A program made the position numbers and the translations under genes. Of a stretch of DNA of 64,000 nt, positions 1 to 11,815 are shown piece after piece. Source of the stretch: Bidens hawaiensis (lineage: Eukaryota > Streptophyta > Magnoliopsida > Asterales > Asteraceae); assembly GCA_021521415.1 (NCBI GenBank), contig JAIQDT010003759.1:147501-211500 (forward strand). Reading direction: 5' to 3'. The notes below the pieces were generated by a model, which did no database searches, was not told the DNA's origin, and saw only the letters and a program-made list of their open reading frames with translations. Numbering within the stretch: position 1 is the first letter of the stretch; each line of letters starts with the position of its first letter.

Positions 1-32
1 TATGCTATAATAACTAGTCTAAAAAGTATCTG

Positions 33-270
33 ACATGATGATGATGGTAGCTATTGCCCGACATGGCTGTATGGTACTACACAAAATGCAGAATGATGAT
101 GACTATAGTCATCGGTTGATGGAGTTGTACGGTCTTATGCGACATATGGAATGATGATGACAATAATTATCGCGCGATGGGGTTGTACGGTCTTACGCAG
201 CATATGGAATGATGATGATGACAGTCATCTTCTGACGAGCCTGCATGGCCTTACACGACATATAAAATGA
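33..270. repeat. Degenerate ~60-bp tandem repeat
   Basis: About four imperfect units share GATGATGATGAC...GTCAT, then TTGTACGGTCTTA and CGACATATGGAATGATG. It lies in the presumed LTR of element H; chromovirus-like LTRs in this window have tandem arrays in comparable places. Confidence 0.7.
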
Positions 271-1810
271 ATAGGTTGTATATGATATGTATTATATGAT
301 GAGCGTGCATGCTATATGATCATATTACAGTTACAAATGTTATTATGATACAACCTGATATGATATATACGATATGTTATGGTATGGCGTTGGTGTAGAA
401 GTTAGGTTAAGTTTTAAAAGTAGATCTTATTAAGTGTAGATAACTTTTAGTATAAGCCTCAGGTTGATTGTAGGTAGGTTGGGCTAGTGAGGAACACATT
501 AGCGGGCTATCAGAGTTAGCGACATATGTTTATGAATATTTATGTTGAACTATGTTATGTTTTAAAGACTATGTGTTATGTTTAAATGTTTTAAGACTTT
601 GTATGTTTTTCGCTGCTTGTGTTAACTGAAATTGTCGGGTTTGAGAACCATGTCACATGAGTAAATCCACCGAAGAAACTACCCAGGTTTAGGCGTTTCA
701 TAGACCCATCTAACACATTTCCTTTAAGCGACTTTTTTTCATTCTACATGACCTATAGGCGCAACGAACCGAACCAATACAGTAACGAACTAAATTGGTG
801 TCGACTAACTCCTACTGTAACATGTTGTTTTATTGTAAATAGTTCACCATTAAGATTAAGTAGCACATATTCATTTGGGAAGGATTTCAAACTCATCAAG
901 AGATAAAGACTCATCAAATATAAACCAAGTTGTCTGATAAATCCCTAGAATACATCAACCATAAGTTACATAGAAATAAGTGGTTTGAAACGTATAAAGT
1001 GTTCATGTCGTTGAAGAAACACGAAATCACCCCTGGGTCTAATGACTTAGGCCCGAGGTTAATATTTAGTATCTCCCACGAAAGGTTTGGTGTTATCCGG
1101 CGCAAACGAGCAGAACCATCTATAAAACAGAACACCGTAAGCTCTTTACGAGAAGGAGATGTGGGGGGGGGGGTTCTCGTAACCACCCTCCGGCATAAGA
1201 ATCGGTATGTATGATTGAGTATAAATGAATAGCAAGCTCTGCGGAATACTAGAGAGTATTCTTATGCAAGAGTCCAGATCCTTACTATTTGAGGTTATGG
1301 GGTATTTATTGTCGGATGGGAAGAGAGAGAAGGTATGGCCACCTGCCATGTCAGAAAAATCAAGAGGCTTGCACGTGCGTCAGGGGAGTTGGTAGACAAT
1401 ATGGCCGACCGACATTGACGTCTCGAACAACATAGTACTATTGATTCTGTGTTGTTAATTCCTTTATGAAGATATCTCCTTTTTGCACCATACCTCGGGA
1501 GATCTTTGGGGCACTATTTCCCTAGGTGTCCGGAATGTTTGGCGCACAATGGTGTATATTTTAGCGCCGCGAGGTGTATTCGGTGCTTGTCCTTTATGTA
1601 GGTCCTAATAATGGATCAAACAACTTGTTTTTCAATCAATCTCTAACTACAAGCTAGCGGAACTCACTTGTATCCAACCGAGATCTCGGATCTTGTTGGT
1701 GTTTGGTTATTACCCGAAATAGAAAGAAAGATGGAGTAGGGAGAGAGTTGGTGAAGAGATAAGGTTAGAATATTTTTGAAAGGTTATTTTTATTACGTGT
1801 ATGCCTCACC

Positions 1811-1817
1811 TTATATA
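1811..1817 (-). promoter_or_regulatory. TATA-like box of element H LTR
   Basis: Minus strand reads CCCCTATATAAGGTGAGG. Its distance from the inferred LTR start fits a retrotransposon promoter. Assigned by position and sequence only. Confidence 0.4.
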
Positions 1818-1938
1818 GGGGAGGGCATGCCATACTAGTCTTTCATTAGATTGGACCAATGGGCTCGAAATACATGACATTCGACCCAAACATACAATAA
1901 ACAAAACTGACAAGCTAACATCATACATCATGAATAGA

Positions 1939-3174
1939 TGATGGTTGGGTATTTTGTATATATATTAGTGTATTAATTATGTATTTTTATTGAATATATT
2001 GTTAGAACTTTGGTACTTCATACGTGCTTTTGTATTTCAGGTCATTGATCGTTAAAGATGTTTAATTAGAGATTTGTACGAGCATGGAATGATATCTCGG
2101 GAATACCGGAGCATGATTTGTTGTCTTGGGAAGTATTACAAGGATTCGGGAAGAGTATGGATGAGAAATCATAAGCCGATGTTAAAACTGAACAAGATGG
2201 GTTGACAAAACGCGACCAAGAAGTAAAATGGGCATATCCTGGGCTAGAAAATGAGTTACGGGAGCCATAATATATGAATTTTGGGTTTCTCGACGAGATA
2301 AATCTGAATATGATGTTTTCTTAGGTCGTGATACGTGATGAGATGGTCATATGGCAATCGCGTATCGCGATGGACATAAAAACGAGTTTTGACCTATATT
2401 TTCTATTTTACAAACCCTAATCAAGGATGACGACTTCCAGCAGTTGTTTGGCAATTTTGGGTGAATTCCAGGGCTACCAATCATATCTTGATCAATCCTA
2501 ATGGCCTTCCTCATCATAATTGAAGATCTATCGATTACGATGCTCGGCTAGTCTTCTCCGAATCATACCCGGGATGTAAAGTTCATATTATTTTCAGTTT
2601 TATCATGTACTGAGAACGAATACTTTGTAACTATTGTTGATTAATCTATGGGTATTGATGTTTAGTATTGTTGTGCATTCAATCGGTTTAGGTTTACGTT
2701 GATTAGAACGATTAGTTTGTCGGTTGCTATACTAATTGCTCATAGGACTGCTTTGACTAGTTGAATTCAATGAAGCATGCAATTGCCCTTAGTTGAGTCA
2801 CACTGGTAGGGATTGTTTGATAACCAGTGCCGTGTGTTAGTGATTGTTGGTGCCTAAGGTTTAGCTCGTTAGTCAGTCCGTGTTAATCAATGATAGTTAA
2901 TATGTTAGGTTGCATGAGATTACTGTTTATATGCATACTTGAACCCCGGGTGTGATTTGCTTTTATTAATTGCTTCAATTTGTTAAAGTGTTTAATCAGT
3001 ATTAGAACTCAACCTTATTTGCTTGTTTGATCAGCACTAAAATCTCTTACTTCGTAATATTAGAAATCTGTTACACGATTACATTGACCACATACTCCTG
3101 GTGGATACGATACCTTATTTACCCTATCTACTTAGGTTATTTAGGTTTTTGCATGACTCAAACGACGGTCATCA
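1939..3174 (+). mobile_element. Solo LTR, Athila-like (G1 family)
   Basis: A 1236-bp LTR with TGATG...CATCA ends, flanked by a perfect TSD ATAGA (1934-1938 and 3175-3179) and with no internal region. It is homologous along its length to the G1 LTR (12042-13171): both share TACTTCATACGTG, ATTTCAGGTCA, TCCTGGTGGATACGATACCT and the terminal GACGGTCATCA. It probably formed by recombination between the two LTRs of a full element. It carries CATCGCGATA-type words around 2326-2375. Confidence 0.9.
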
Positions 3175-3223
3175 ATAGATCAAACAAATACAAAAGATTA
3201 TTATACAAAATGGGGCGTTACAA

Positions 3224-3240
3224 TCTCCCTCGAGTCTTTA
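3224..3240 (-). other. Polypurine tract of element H
   Basis: Minus strand ACTCGAGGGAGAT directly abuts the LTR start TGTAACG. PPTs prime plus-strand DNA synthesis in LTR retrotransposons. Recognised by position. Confidence 0.5.
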
Positions 3241-3262
3241 GTATTTGATCCGCCAACTTTTG

Positions 3263-5326
3263 TCTTCAGTCGGTTTCATAGTCGAAGTGTTCATCTTTTT
3301 CATATAGTTGATTGTCCACATGGAAATGAACGAACTTGTTGAACTTCTCAACTATCATGTCAGAGTTTTCTCGACTAACATCTTCGACCTTGCCCAATGG
3401 GGAGTTGTACGACTTCAACAGATCTTCTTTGCTGAGTGCAGCCAGCTCATGCTCATCAAAGAAGCGAAGGAAATGCATTCTTTCACAATAGATGACAACC
3501 TCTCTGGTGTTGTTGTCGAACTCCTAACATATGAAATCATGAAAGATGTTGGGCAGAAACGGTTCCCCATGATAGATCGGTCTCCCATCTTTATGGGTCT
3601 TGTACCTCCATGCCTTTGTCTTCTTTCCTGAGACCGGATCAATCTCAGTTGGATGACGGTACGACTTACCCTTGTTAAGCTTGAAGTTAGGGTAGTCATT
3701 CTTCCATTCTCTGCTTAAGAATCTCATAAACCATCCTATCAAATCCTCCTTACCTGCACCTTGACATACGAAGCGTCTGAAGTAATTCATGTCGAGCTCA
3801 GATAAAGTATGCATATCAGTGTAGTACATGTAGATCAAATCCTTGTTGGCACGTCAGATTGCCCATGTTTTGCTGGATGGGTGCCACTTACAGTAGATAA
3901 TTGGGGAGTTATCGTGATACGGGTAGAGACAGTCTTTGAGACTTGCAACTCTGGTGATGTAGTGTCTTTTCTTCATCCTTCTTCTCGGTTGTTGAGAAGA
4001 TTCACCGCATGTTGATGAAAGGGCCATCAACCTGGCTGGCTCCTGACCTTAATCCACATTTTCACCACGAACTGGAATGCCTGGGTTCGGTGAATAGTTT
4101 ATTTCATCATCAGTTTCCATGGCTTCTTGAGCTTGAGGACCTGCAATATCATCAAAACTAAAAAAATAGGAGATCTCAGCCTTCAATGCAGCATCCGCAT
4201 CTCTTATATTCTTTGTGGGATCTTCAAAGATAAGATCCCTTGACGAGTCATCATGTGGTTGACTCGTTCCATTTCCACCACCATCACCACCTTCATCGCT
4301 ATTACCATCACCGCCACAATTACGCGGTTCATCAAAACTATCATGAGGAACATCACCCTCATCATCATCTTCCTCATCATCTTCGTTTTCATTCTGATCA
4401 TTATCGGACTCGTCATCTTCCTCCTCTTCAACCACCACTTCCTCCTTGTTCTCAGCAGCAGTTGCTCCAACATCCGGAGCAGTCACTTGAACGGTCTTAA
4501 CACTCACATGTGAAACAATAGTTTTCTCAACAATTGTTCCAGTGACCACTGCTGCTTCACTAACACCAAGTCCAACACCACTTCCACTCGCACCATCAAT
4601 TTCTTTGACTCCACTACCACTTGCGGCAGTTTTAGAACCAACAGTTTGAGCATCAGCAATGAGCTCAGTCAAAGCGACTTGTCTCCCTTTTCTCTTGTTA
4701 TCATCATCATCATCATCATCATAATCATTGGAGTCAGTCCAGCTTTGGAAAACTGCTTTGAAATTCGGTTATTGAGGTTGTCAATATCTTCATTAGTCAG
4801 CTTCATTACCTCAACGACCGTAAGATATCGGTTAACAAGAGCTTCATCGACCGTGTTTTAAGCATTTATAAAGCGGTCATGTTGCTCTATAAAGGTGAGG
4901 CAGTGAATGTGGTTGACCTGAATGTGGTTCCCCTAAGTGGTGAGGTAAAGGATGAGCTAAATGGTGATGAGATTGGTGAGGTTGTCCTAGCTGGGGAGAG
5001 AGGCAGTTGTTGTATGGGTGAAGTATGTGTTAGTTCGGTTTCGTGTTCGGTTATTTGTGGAAGGGGAAGGCCTTGGATGGGTAGGTCTTGGTGTGTGGGA
5101 GATTGTTCGGGAGAGGTTATGGGTGAGTCATGAAGTCTCCTAGAGGTGGATTTGGTTTTGGTTTTGGATTTGGCTTTGGTTTTAAGTCTTGTCACATGAA
5201 TTTTTTTGCCTTTTAGAGTTTTTATGGTACGGGATAGGGTGGTTGGTGAGGCTAGATGTGTGTCAGCTTGGGTGGTTGGTGGTGGTTGTGTCAAAGTGGA
5301 AGCAGGGGGAAAAATTTCCTTAAACT
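3263..5326 (-). pseudogene. 3' ORF of element H, C-terminal part (decayed)
   Basis: Read leftwards on the minus strand: a Pro/Ser/Thr- and Lys-rich stretch (about 5310-4887), a strongly acidic Glu/Asp/Asn stretch (4672-4049) and a conserved C-terminal domain (3838-3263) with DGRPIYHGEPFLP and MHFLRFFDEHELAALSKEDL. The last motif parallels YDPMHLVNLSRADL in the SIRE-A and SIRE-B 3' ORFs and sits in the same place, so I infer homology. Frames change several times (near 3500, 4048 and 4680), so it is dead. The 5' half lies at 8677-9440, separated by the inserted solo LTR. Function of this family is unknown; env-like is only a positional label and no transmembrane segment or signal peptide is visible. 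Confidence 0.6.
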
Positions 5327-5336
5327 TGCGACACCC

Positions 5337-5389
5337 GGCTAAAAATTAGCCTAATTCATGGTTTTACTTATAAAACCATGACCTCATCT

Positions 5390-5421
<32 letters not shown>
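5337..5421 (+). promoter_or_regulatory. Two hairpins and a (TA)n TATA region in the solo LTR
   Basis: GGCTAA-AAA-TTAGCC (5337-5351) and an 11-bp inverted repeat TCATGGTTTTA/TAAAACCATGA with a 4-base loop (5356-5381) lie just before CCC(TA)n at 5391-5421. Together they look like the U3 promoter of this family. Confidence 0.5.
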
Positions 5422-5424
<3 letters not shown>

Positions 5425-8304
5425 CACACACACATCACAAACACTCCATCACATACTCACATTCAAATCACAACATACACATTCAAGTTAGATCAAGATT
5501 ATGGTGGAGTTAGGCTTCTAGGAAGAAGAATTAATAGGAAGGAAGCATCACACACATCAATCTCATCCATATAATCATCTTAAGATCTTCAAAAAAACCC
5601 AAGTAAGTTATAATTATGAGTTGATTTCTATGATTGAATATGTTAGATTATGTGTTCTTGGCTTGAGATTGATATTAGAGATTGGAAATTGTGGATGCTT
5701 GTGTGTGTATATATGAGCCGTATGTGTGTATATGTGTGTAAGTGGAAGCATTAAACCCACATGTATATGCTTACATTCATCTCTAAGTTCATGTCTTGAA
5801 ATGATTAATTTGATTAAGAGCTTTGTTAGAATATTTGATATTTGGGTGGAACCTTGAATAGAAAGATGTTTGGATTTGAGATTAATATGAGTTTGGTGAT
5901 TTGCATGAATGATTGTTACATGTTAGGATGCGATTTTGATTTCTTGGATGAGCTTGAATCTTAGAATTGATAATGTTGGTTGAAGATTGCAAGAACTTGT
6001 TCATATTGATAAATTTGGGGATTTTTGGTATTTTTGATTTTTCTTGAGTATAATTGATAAATTTTTGAAATTGATGAGACTAGGATGAAATGGAATAGGA
6101 TACATGCTAGATTGAACTATCAAAATTATGAAATTGAAAGATGAAACTTGAAAATTGTTAAAGTTACTAATTAAGGAAACTTTAATTGTTAACTTGCAAA
6201 AATTATGATGAATGATCCTTTGTGATATGAAACTTGGATTTGAATATTCGAAATGGATGATTGATGGATAGGAGGGACGTCAGAGATTCATGGATTAATA
6301 TGTTAGGAGAATAATCAAACTAACTAGTCTTATGGATAATTCTAATTATCAAAACTTTAATATTTATTCAATATGAAAATTGGGAATTTGATGATCATTG
6401 GTGATAATTGTCCTGAGATGGATGCATAATGTATAGGTTATATTCTAGAAATTCATATAAACTTGAGTTGTGATTATTTGATCAAGAACTTGAAAGTTCA
6501 TGAATTGCTTGTTAAATGATTACTAGGAATGGAAACTTTGGAAGTATGAATGATAATAAATTATAACTAAATTAGAATAATAAGATGCATGAACTTTAGA
6601 TCAAACTAGTTGAATGAGATAAACAAGATTACTACTTGATAATACTTGTAAAGATTTTGTTGAAAAAGGGTAACAAGAATTGAAAGTTACCATATAAGAA
6701 ACGTTGTTAAATAAACGCTTAGGAAATTATAAGATGCATGGGCTTGATGATTTGAATGATTTGTTGATATTAGTCGAATCTGGAAAATTTTGTTGTATTT
6801 TGATAAGTGTTCATATGAAAAATGATAAACTTGATTTTTCATAAAAATAGATTGCAAATTAGGAACTTAAAATCCGACTTAAATGTGCTATTTGAGATTA
6901 TATGACCAAATCTGGAAATTAAGGATAAATTATAGGTTATAGTGTGTATATTCAATGCATTGGATGATTGGTTTGAAATTACTAAGTCTAGTTGCTCGTC
7001 AGTAACTTTAACGATAAAAAAACTGACTTTTAAACGTGAACCGACACAACGGTTAGGCTGTTTTAGAGCAGCCCCTAAAAGTTGCATAATACTCATATAT
7101 AATATAGGATGATATATGAGAAGAGGACAAAATGACTAGACTTGGTCCTAGACGGTCCATGTCAGAAAAACCGACACGAAAACGTCAAAAGTTGCTATTT
7201 TAAGAAAAAAATTTAACGAAAATAAAAAATGACATGTTTTTATAAATAAATTCTAAAACTTAACTAAAATATATGTAACAAGTGTTTTCAAGTCATAAAG
7301 TTACATTTTATATGAAAAGCCAACCTGTTCGTTTTTAAGTTCAAAACCGACGAAACCGCCAAAACCGACAAAATCGACTAAAACAAACTCAAAATTTTAA
7401 CTAAAGTAAAAACTTAAAATTTTCAGAACACTCCAGCAAATAAGAGGATTAATTTTTATAAAACTAGAATATTTAGTTTAAACTATTAAATAAAATAATA
7501 ATTGGTTAATTATTACTTGTTTATATTTTTAGGTGTTTATCTATAGAATTATAATTTAGTAATATTATGCGTTGTGTGCCTGTGTGGAAATTAGATTAGT
7601 AATAATAAATAAAAGATTTTTTTATAAACTAAGGGCTTAAAATAAGTTTTATTAATAAAACATCTACTAATATAGGACACACGAATTTTTGGAAGAAAGG
7701 CTTCGAACTGTGAGTTTCTCTATCGACCGCTCGTTTTCGAATCGATTTTTATTGTGTTTTGTGGGAAATGAATATTCTTTATATTGAAGTTTTTATAAAG
7801 CATTTTATTTTACAAACCGTTTAAAAAGTGGGATGAGTTAACAATTGGTTAAATAACTGTTAACCGAATTAATAAGGGCACAGAAATATTGGTAGATCTA
7901 TCGGGGTGACGCCCCCCATTTCCAATCGCGTTGGGTTAAAAATGGGAATATTTTGATTATGGTATGTATCGAGTTATCAATTTTGATAGTCATACATTTG
8001 TTGCATTCTTTGCTCGTCTACAACAGTGCGATTTGTTTAAAAGATAAAAATGCTTCGTTTTTATGGTAAGTTCGATTACTGAGAAATTTTGAAAGATATA
8101 ATTACCATGTTAAAAGAACGGTAGGAAAGTCTGCCACCGTTGCTTATGGTAATGGATTATGATAAAAGAATGGTCGTTGAACCATGGTATGGAAAGAATT
8201 AATATTAATTCGTTTACGTTATTATGTTTCTCGATAAATTGGTATAATATTGTTTACAACGATTTTCGTGATGAGTTATATTGAAATTTCGTTTGCCTTA
8301 TTTC

Positions 8305-8308
<4 letters not shown>

Positions 8309-8347
<39 letters not shown>
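8309..8347. repeat. (AT)n microsatellite
   Basis: Pure AT dinucleotide run inside the 5327-8676 solo LTR. Confidence 0.95.
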
Positions 8348-8350
<3 letters not shown>

Positions 8351-8676
8351 TTCAATAAAGAGAACTCACCAACATTCGTATTGACGTTTATTTTAATATG
8401 CTTTTCAGGTAATTGAATGAAGTACTGCAGCTTCATGAAGAGCGCGGGAAAATAGTGACGTGTGTTTGAATGAAAAATGTTGACTTTATGTTGAACTTGT
8501 AATTTGAATAAAAATCATGTAATATGACACGTATAATAACTCTGATGGTTAAATAAAGTTCAACTTTCATTATAAATGTGTACTTATTTGTGATTAGCTG
8601 AAACGGCGTCTGTCACCACCTGAATGACTTAGTCAAAGTCCTCCGCTGTTTAAATTAAGGTTTTCGAGGTGTGACA

Positions 8677-9440
8677 AAACTAATGTCGACATCTTTGAAG
8701 CATCGGATTTCTTGGAATCCCCACCTTTCTTCAAACGTTTCAGAGGCTGCCCAGGTTCCTCTTCTTGTTCTTCCTCTTGTTGTTGTTGGGACAGACCACC
8801 ATCAGAAGACTTACTGATAGCCTTCCTTTTCTTTTCGTGAAGCTTCTTTGTACGGTGTTCACCTTCAACCTCGGTGTCACTGTCAGTAGCCTTACTATCA
8901 GGATCTTGGCTGTCACCAGTTACACCATCATCATCTCCACTATCATCACTTTTTTCCTCAGTAGTCTCCTCACTATCAGGTTCGGTTTCAGAAAATAAAC
9001 CAAACTTAGGACCATGCAGATCTCCTTTATACTTGTAACCACTTCTTCCAACAGGCTCCAACATATCCTTGAACACAATTTGCTTCGCCATCTTGGCATG
9101 ATGAGGCTCAGTGTGTGGTATCACATTTCCTTCTTCATCAACTTTCTCAGGATAGACTATTCTTGGAACATTCTTCAATAAGTCATCCAGAATTAGTTGA
9201 ATAAAACATGGATACATAATATGGGTGTTCTTTGAGAGCACATTAGTTTGCATGCACTTAAAGAACCACGTGGAGAAGTTAAATTCCACCTTATTTGTCA
9301 ACCATTCTATCTTCAAATTATCTAACCCTCCTTTCTACTCAGACAAGCAATGAACTGTGATGTGAAACAAGAACTTTCAATACGGGGCATCTTGTGTTGC
9401 TGCAATGACAGTATCAAACAAACCATTAAGATTGATCATT
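8677..9440 (-). pseudogene. 3' ORF of element H, N-terminal part (decayed)
   Basis: Minus-strand frame from about 9316 down to 8677 contains MYPCFIQLILDDLLKNVP, closely parallel to MYPRFLQMILNHV in the SIRE-A and SIRE-B 3' ORFs, then an acidic tract and a Gln/Glu-rich KKRK-bearing tract. Coding similarity seems to continue upstream to about 9440 with stops (ACLSRKEG-like, LNGLFDTVIAATQDAP). The right border of the inserted LTR falls just after MSTLV; joining the two halves across the TSD does not keep one frame, so the gene was already, or later, frameshifted. Function unknown. Confidence 0.6.
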
Positions 9441-9450
9441 GGTTAGAAGA

Positions 9451-9454
<4 letters not shown>

Positions 9455-9500
<46 letters not shown>
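9455..9500. repeat. (AT)n microsatellite
   Basis: AT run of about 46 bp beside the 3' ORF remnant of element H. Confidence 0.95.
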
Positions 9501-9504
<4 letters not shown>

Positions 9505-9750
9505 AGTAAAAAAATAAAAGTGAAATAAAATAATAGATGAAAATAAAATAAATCCGAAATAAAAAAAATAAACTAAAAACTATTTTCAAAATTGTTAAGG
9601 AAAAATGAATCGAATCAAGTTTTGTTTTAAAAGAATCGAGTTGGATATTTTTGGAAGAATATGTTCAAGGTGTAAATGGATCGAATCGGATATAAAACAA
9701 ATCGAATCGAGTATAAAATGAATCGAATAGAGTTTAATTTAAATCCAATC
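9501..9750 (-). repeat. GAATCGA word array of element H (right of 3' ORF)
   Basis: Repeated AATCGAATC, GAATCGAGT and GGATCGAATCGG-type words, continuing at 11816-12041 beyond an inserted solo LTR. In element H orientation it lies directly upstream of the 3' ORF, the same place where SIRE-A, SIRE-B and G3 carry their own word arrays. Confidence 0.6.
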
Positions 9751-10081
9751 TGTAAGGCTCCGGTCCCGGTGCCCTACATTGGTGTTGAATTTACTCATAA
9801 ACACAGTTCTAATTATCAGAGTTAATTAAAACTTTCACGGAATAAATAAATGTCAACCATTTCTTACACAAGCCTTAGAATTTAAACAATAATAAACATG
9901 TCGTTGAGTTTAAACATACAATACATTCACATACTTGCATACATACCCGAAGGTATGTACATATTAACATGTTCATCATCCTTCCATATACATACTTTCA
10001 TTCTTTCGTATTTTCTTTATTTAACATATACAATACATTCATAACTAACCTTACATTATAAAGAGCATTTCGCCCTACATA

Positions 10082-10247
10082 CCTCGGATATTGTTAGGGT
10101 CCGGTACCCTCCATCCTCGGATATTATTAGGGCCCGATTTACCTTCTTCTTCGGATATTATTAGGGTCCGGTACCCTCCATCCTCGGATATTATTAGGGT
10201 CCGGTACCCTCCATCCTCGAATATTATTAGGGTCCGGTACCCTTCCT
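10082..10247. repeat. Five-unit ~33-bp tandem repeat in LTR
   Basis: Units of CCTCGGATATTATTAGGGTC plus CGGTACCCTCCAT. The homologous LTR at 22106 has a matching five-unit array (22585-22750). Confidence 0.95.
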
Positions 10248-10597
10248 TCCATGCAACCACACCATCATACATTCATTCTACTACTTTCATTTTTTAAGTA
10301 CTTTCTAAATCATTTACACATCATACATACAACATTCACATATCATACATCATTCATAACATATTCTCACTCCATACACTTACCACTTAAGGTAAGTGTA
10401 TTAACTAATCATATCGAGTATGCACACAACCCCGAAAACATAACAAGGAAATGAGGCTATAAACTCACTTGGATCCTGTTTCTTTCTGAGTTAATAGTAA
10501 TTTCTTTCTTTAACTGGGCTCAGCTAACTGTATAGCAATTACAAGTATCAATTAACTAGCCCTATCTATATCATATCTCTAGTTATATAAACCGTTA

Positions 10598-10683
10598 ATG
10601 GACGGGGTCCGGGGGCAGCGCCCCTGGCAGCATGGTTCTAGGGGCGGCAGCCCCTAGCGGGGTCCAAGGGGTAGAGCCCTTGG
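10598..10683. repeat. GC-rich hairpin cluster
   Basis: Three consecutive imperfect palindromes, GGGGGCAGCGCCCC, AGGGGCGGCAGCCCCT and CCAAGGGGTAGAGCCCTTGG, in an otherwise AT-rich LTR. Absent from the corresponding place in the LTR at 22106. Confidence 0.85.
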
Positions 10684-10754
10684 CTGGGGTTAAGCTGCTC
10701 TTTACTAAAAAGTTCATCAGAAAATTTGAAGTCTAGACTATTCTAATCGAATTC

Positions 10755-10998
10755 TCAGTTCTATTCGAAGGGCACTTGTATTCGAATAGACTTGTGTTAA
10801 CGAATTTTATTTGAATAGACTTGTATTCGAACAGACTTGTGTCCGAACCGACTTTTATTCGAATATAACTTGTATTCGATTGGAACTTGTACTCGAATAG
10901 GACTTGTATTCGAATAGAACCTGCATTCGAATGGGATTTGTATTCGATTGGAACTTGTATTCGAATAGGACCTGTATTCGAATGGGACTTGTATTCCC
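10755..10998. repeat. ~17-bp TATTCGAAT word array in LTR
   Basis: About twelve units of GACTTGTATTCGAATAG-like sequence with variants. It lies at roughly the place where the homologous G2 LTR has an unrelated GCGAACTT array. Confidence 0.9.
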
Positions 10999-11650
10999 TT
11001 CCTTTCTGCCTTTCTTTTTTCTTTCTTTTCCATTCGAATCCTTTATTCATTCGAACACTCATCTCGTTCGAATACACCCAATGTAGGTGTTCAATACCTT
11101 TTTTATCATTATTACTATATATATATATATATATATATTAATATCCAATCTTCTATCTTAGTATTATATCACCTTTTATGCATTTCCATTTTCATTTTCG
11201 ACTAAGATCTAGTCCATTTATATATAAAGTTTGAATCTTTATTGGTTTTAAACGTATTTAAGCTAGATCTAGGGTTCTAAGTGAACCGTATTTACTAACG
11301 TGTTCAATAAGTCCACTTTTTTAACGTCACGTTTATATCTTTATGGTATAATAATACCCGATTTGCCTTAGGGCTAGGTCTTAGGGCAAACCGTTCTTTA
11401 AAAACACAACCTTTATACGAAAAGAACGTACCTTTCTTCGTTCCTAAGCCACAGTTAGCTTCGATGAGCAACTATGGACTCGTATCTTGCTTGTATAATC
11501 AAGGTCTATCACGAGTTAGGCTAGGCTAGGCTCGGCTCGTGGATCTTGGATCTCGGTCTGGGCCGTAAGTGGTGGAGGGGGTTTGTGTGTGTTTTTGAGT
11601 GTGTTATGGTGGCTAGAGATAAGAATGAGGTTTTAAGGAGGTTTAAGGGG

Positions 11651-11658
11651 TATTTATA
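11651..11658 (-). promoter_or_regulatory. TATA box of the 9751 solo LTR
   Basis: TATAAATA on the minus strand, about 160 bp inside the LTR start; the same box occurs at 24419-24426 in the G2 LTR. Confidence 0.65.
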
Positions 11659-11815
11659 TTCACTTAAGCCCTTGGACCTAAGGCTCATCACTATCTCTTA
11701 TTCCATCTTTTATTAACCAAGTCCATACTCTTATATTTTATTTAACTTAAATAAATATTAACACTATTTCAAATAAAAAAATTCCTTTTTATATTATCAA
11801 AAGTAGGATGTTACA

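Larger units (their letters stand above)
1..3223 (-). repeat. 3' LTR of element H, interrupted by a solo LTR
   Basis: On the minus strand a PPT-like GAGGGAGAT is followed at 3223 by TGTAACGCCCC, a typical LTR start. With the 1939-3174 solo LTR removed, a TATA-like TATATAAGG lies about 165 bp inside, the same distance as in the chromovirus-like LTRs at 9751 and 22106. The inner (TTACA-type) end is not seen, so the LTR either fills 1-1938 or ends undetected. Apart from the tandem repeat at 33-270, I recognise no gene in 1-1938; short open frames at 930-1214 and 1146-1349 look random. Confidence 0.5.
5327..8676 (+). mobile_element. 3.35-kb solo LTR (Gypsy, chromovirus-like)
   Basis: TGCGACACC...GGTGTGACA ends flanked by a perfect TSD AAACT (5322-5326 and 8677-8681). 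It splits the 3' ORF of element H. Plus orientation is inferred from a TATA-like run (5391-5421) about 65 bp from the left end, followed by an A/C-rich leader-like stretch and AAGTAAGT. There is no PBS, PPT or coding region, so it is a solo LTR rather than a full element. The 3.2 kb after the TATA is AT-rich; I see no gene in it, and the open frames at 6839-7096 and 8254-8436 look random. Confidence 0.85.
9751..11815 (-). mobile_element. Solo LTR, chromovirus-like Gypsy (G2 family)
   Basis: Plus strand TGTAAGGCTCC...GGATGTTACA; flanked by a perfect TSD CAATC (9746-9750 and 11816-11820). Homologous to the G2 LTR (22106-24607): both share the start (GTAAGG...CCGGT, ACTCATAAACA, AGTTCTAAT), the five-unit tandem repeat, AACCCCGAAAACATAACAAGG and the TATAAATA box. 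Orientation is minus because the G2 copy has its PPT on the TTACA side. There is no internal sequence, so it is solo. Confidence 0.9.

Noticed and set aside
4049..4672. 207-codon acidic minus-strand frame as a nuclear host protein
   Set aside because: It lies between conserved parts of the element H 3' ORF, and the SIRE 3' ORFs have a similar acidic stretch in the same place. The overlapping plus-strand His-rich frames (4240-4513) are mirror effects of GAT/GAA repeats.
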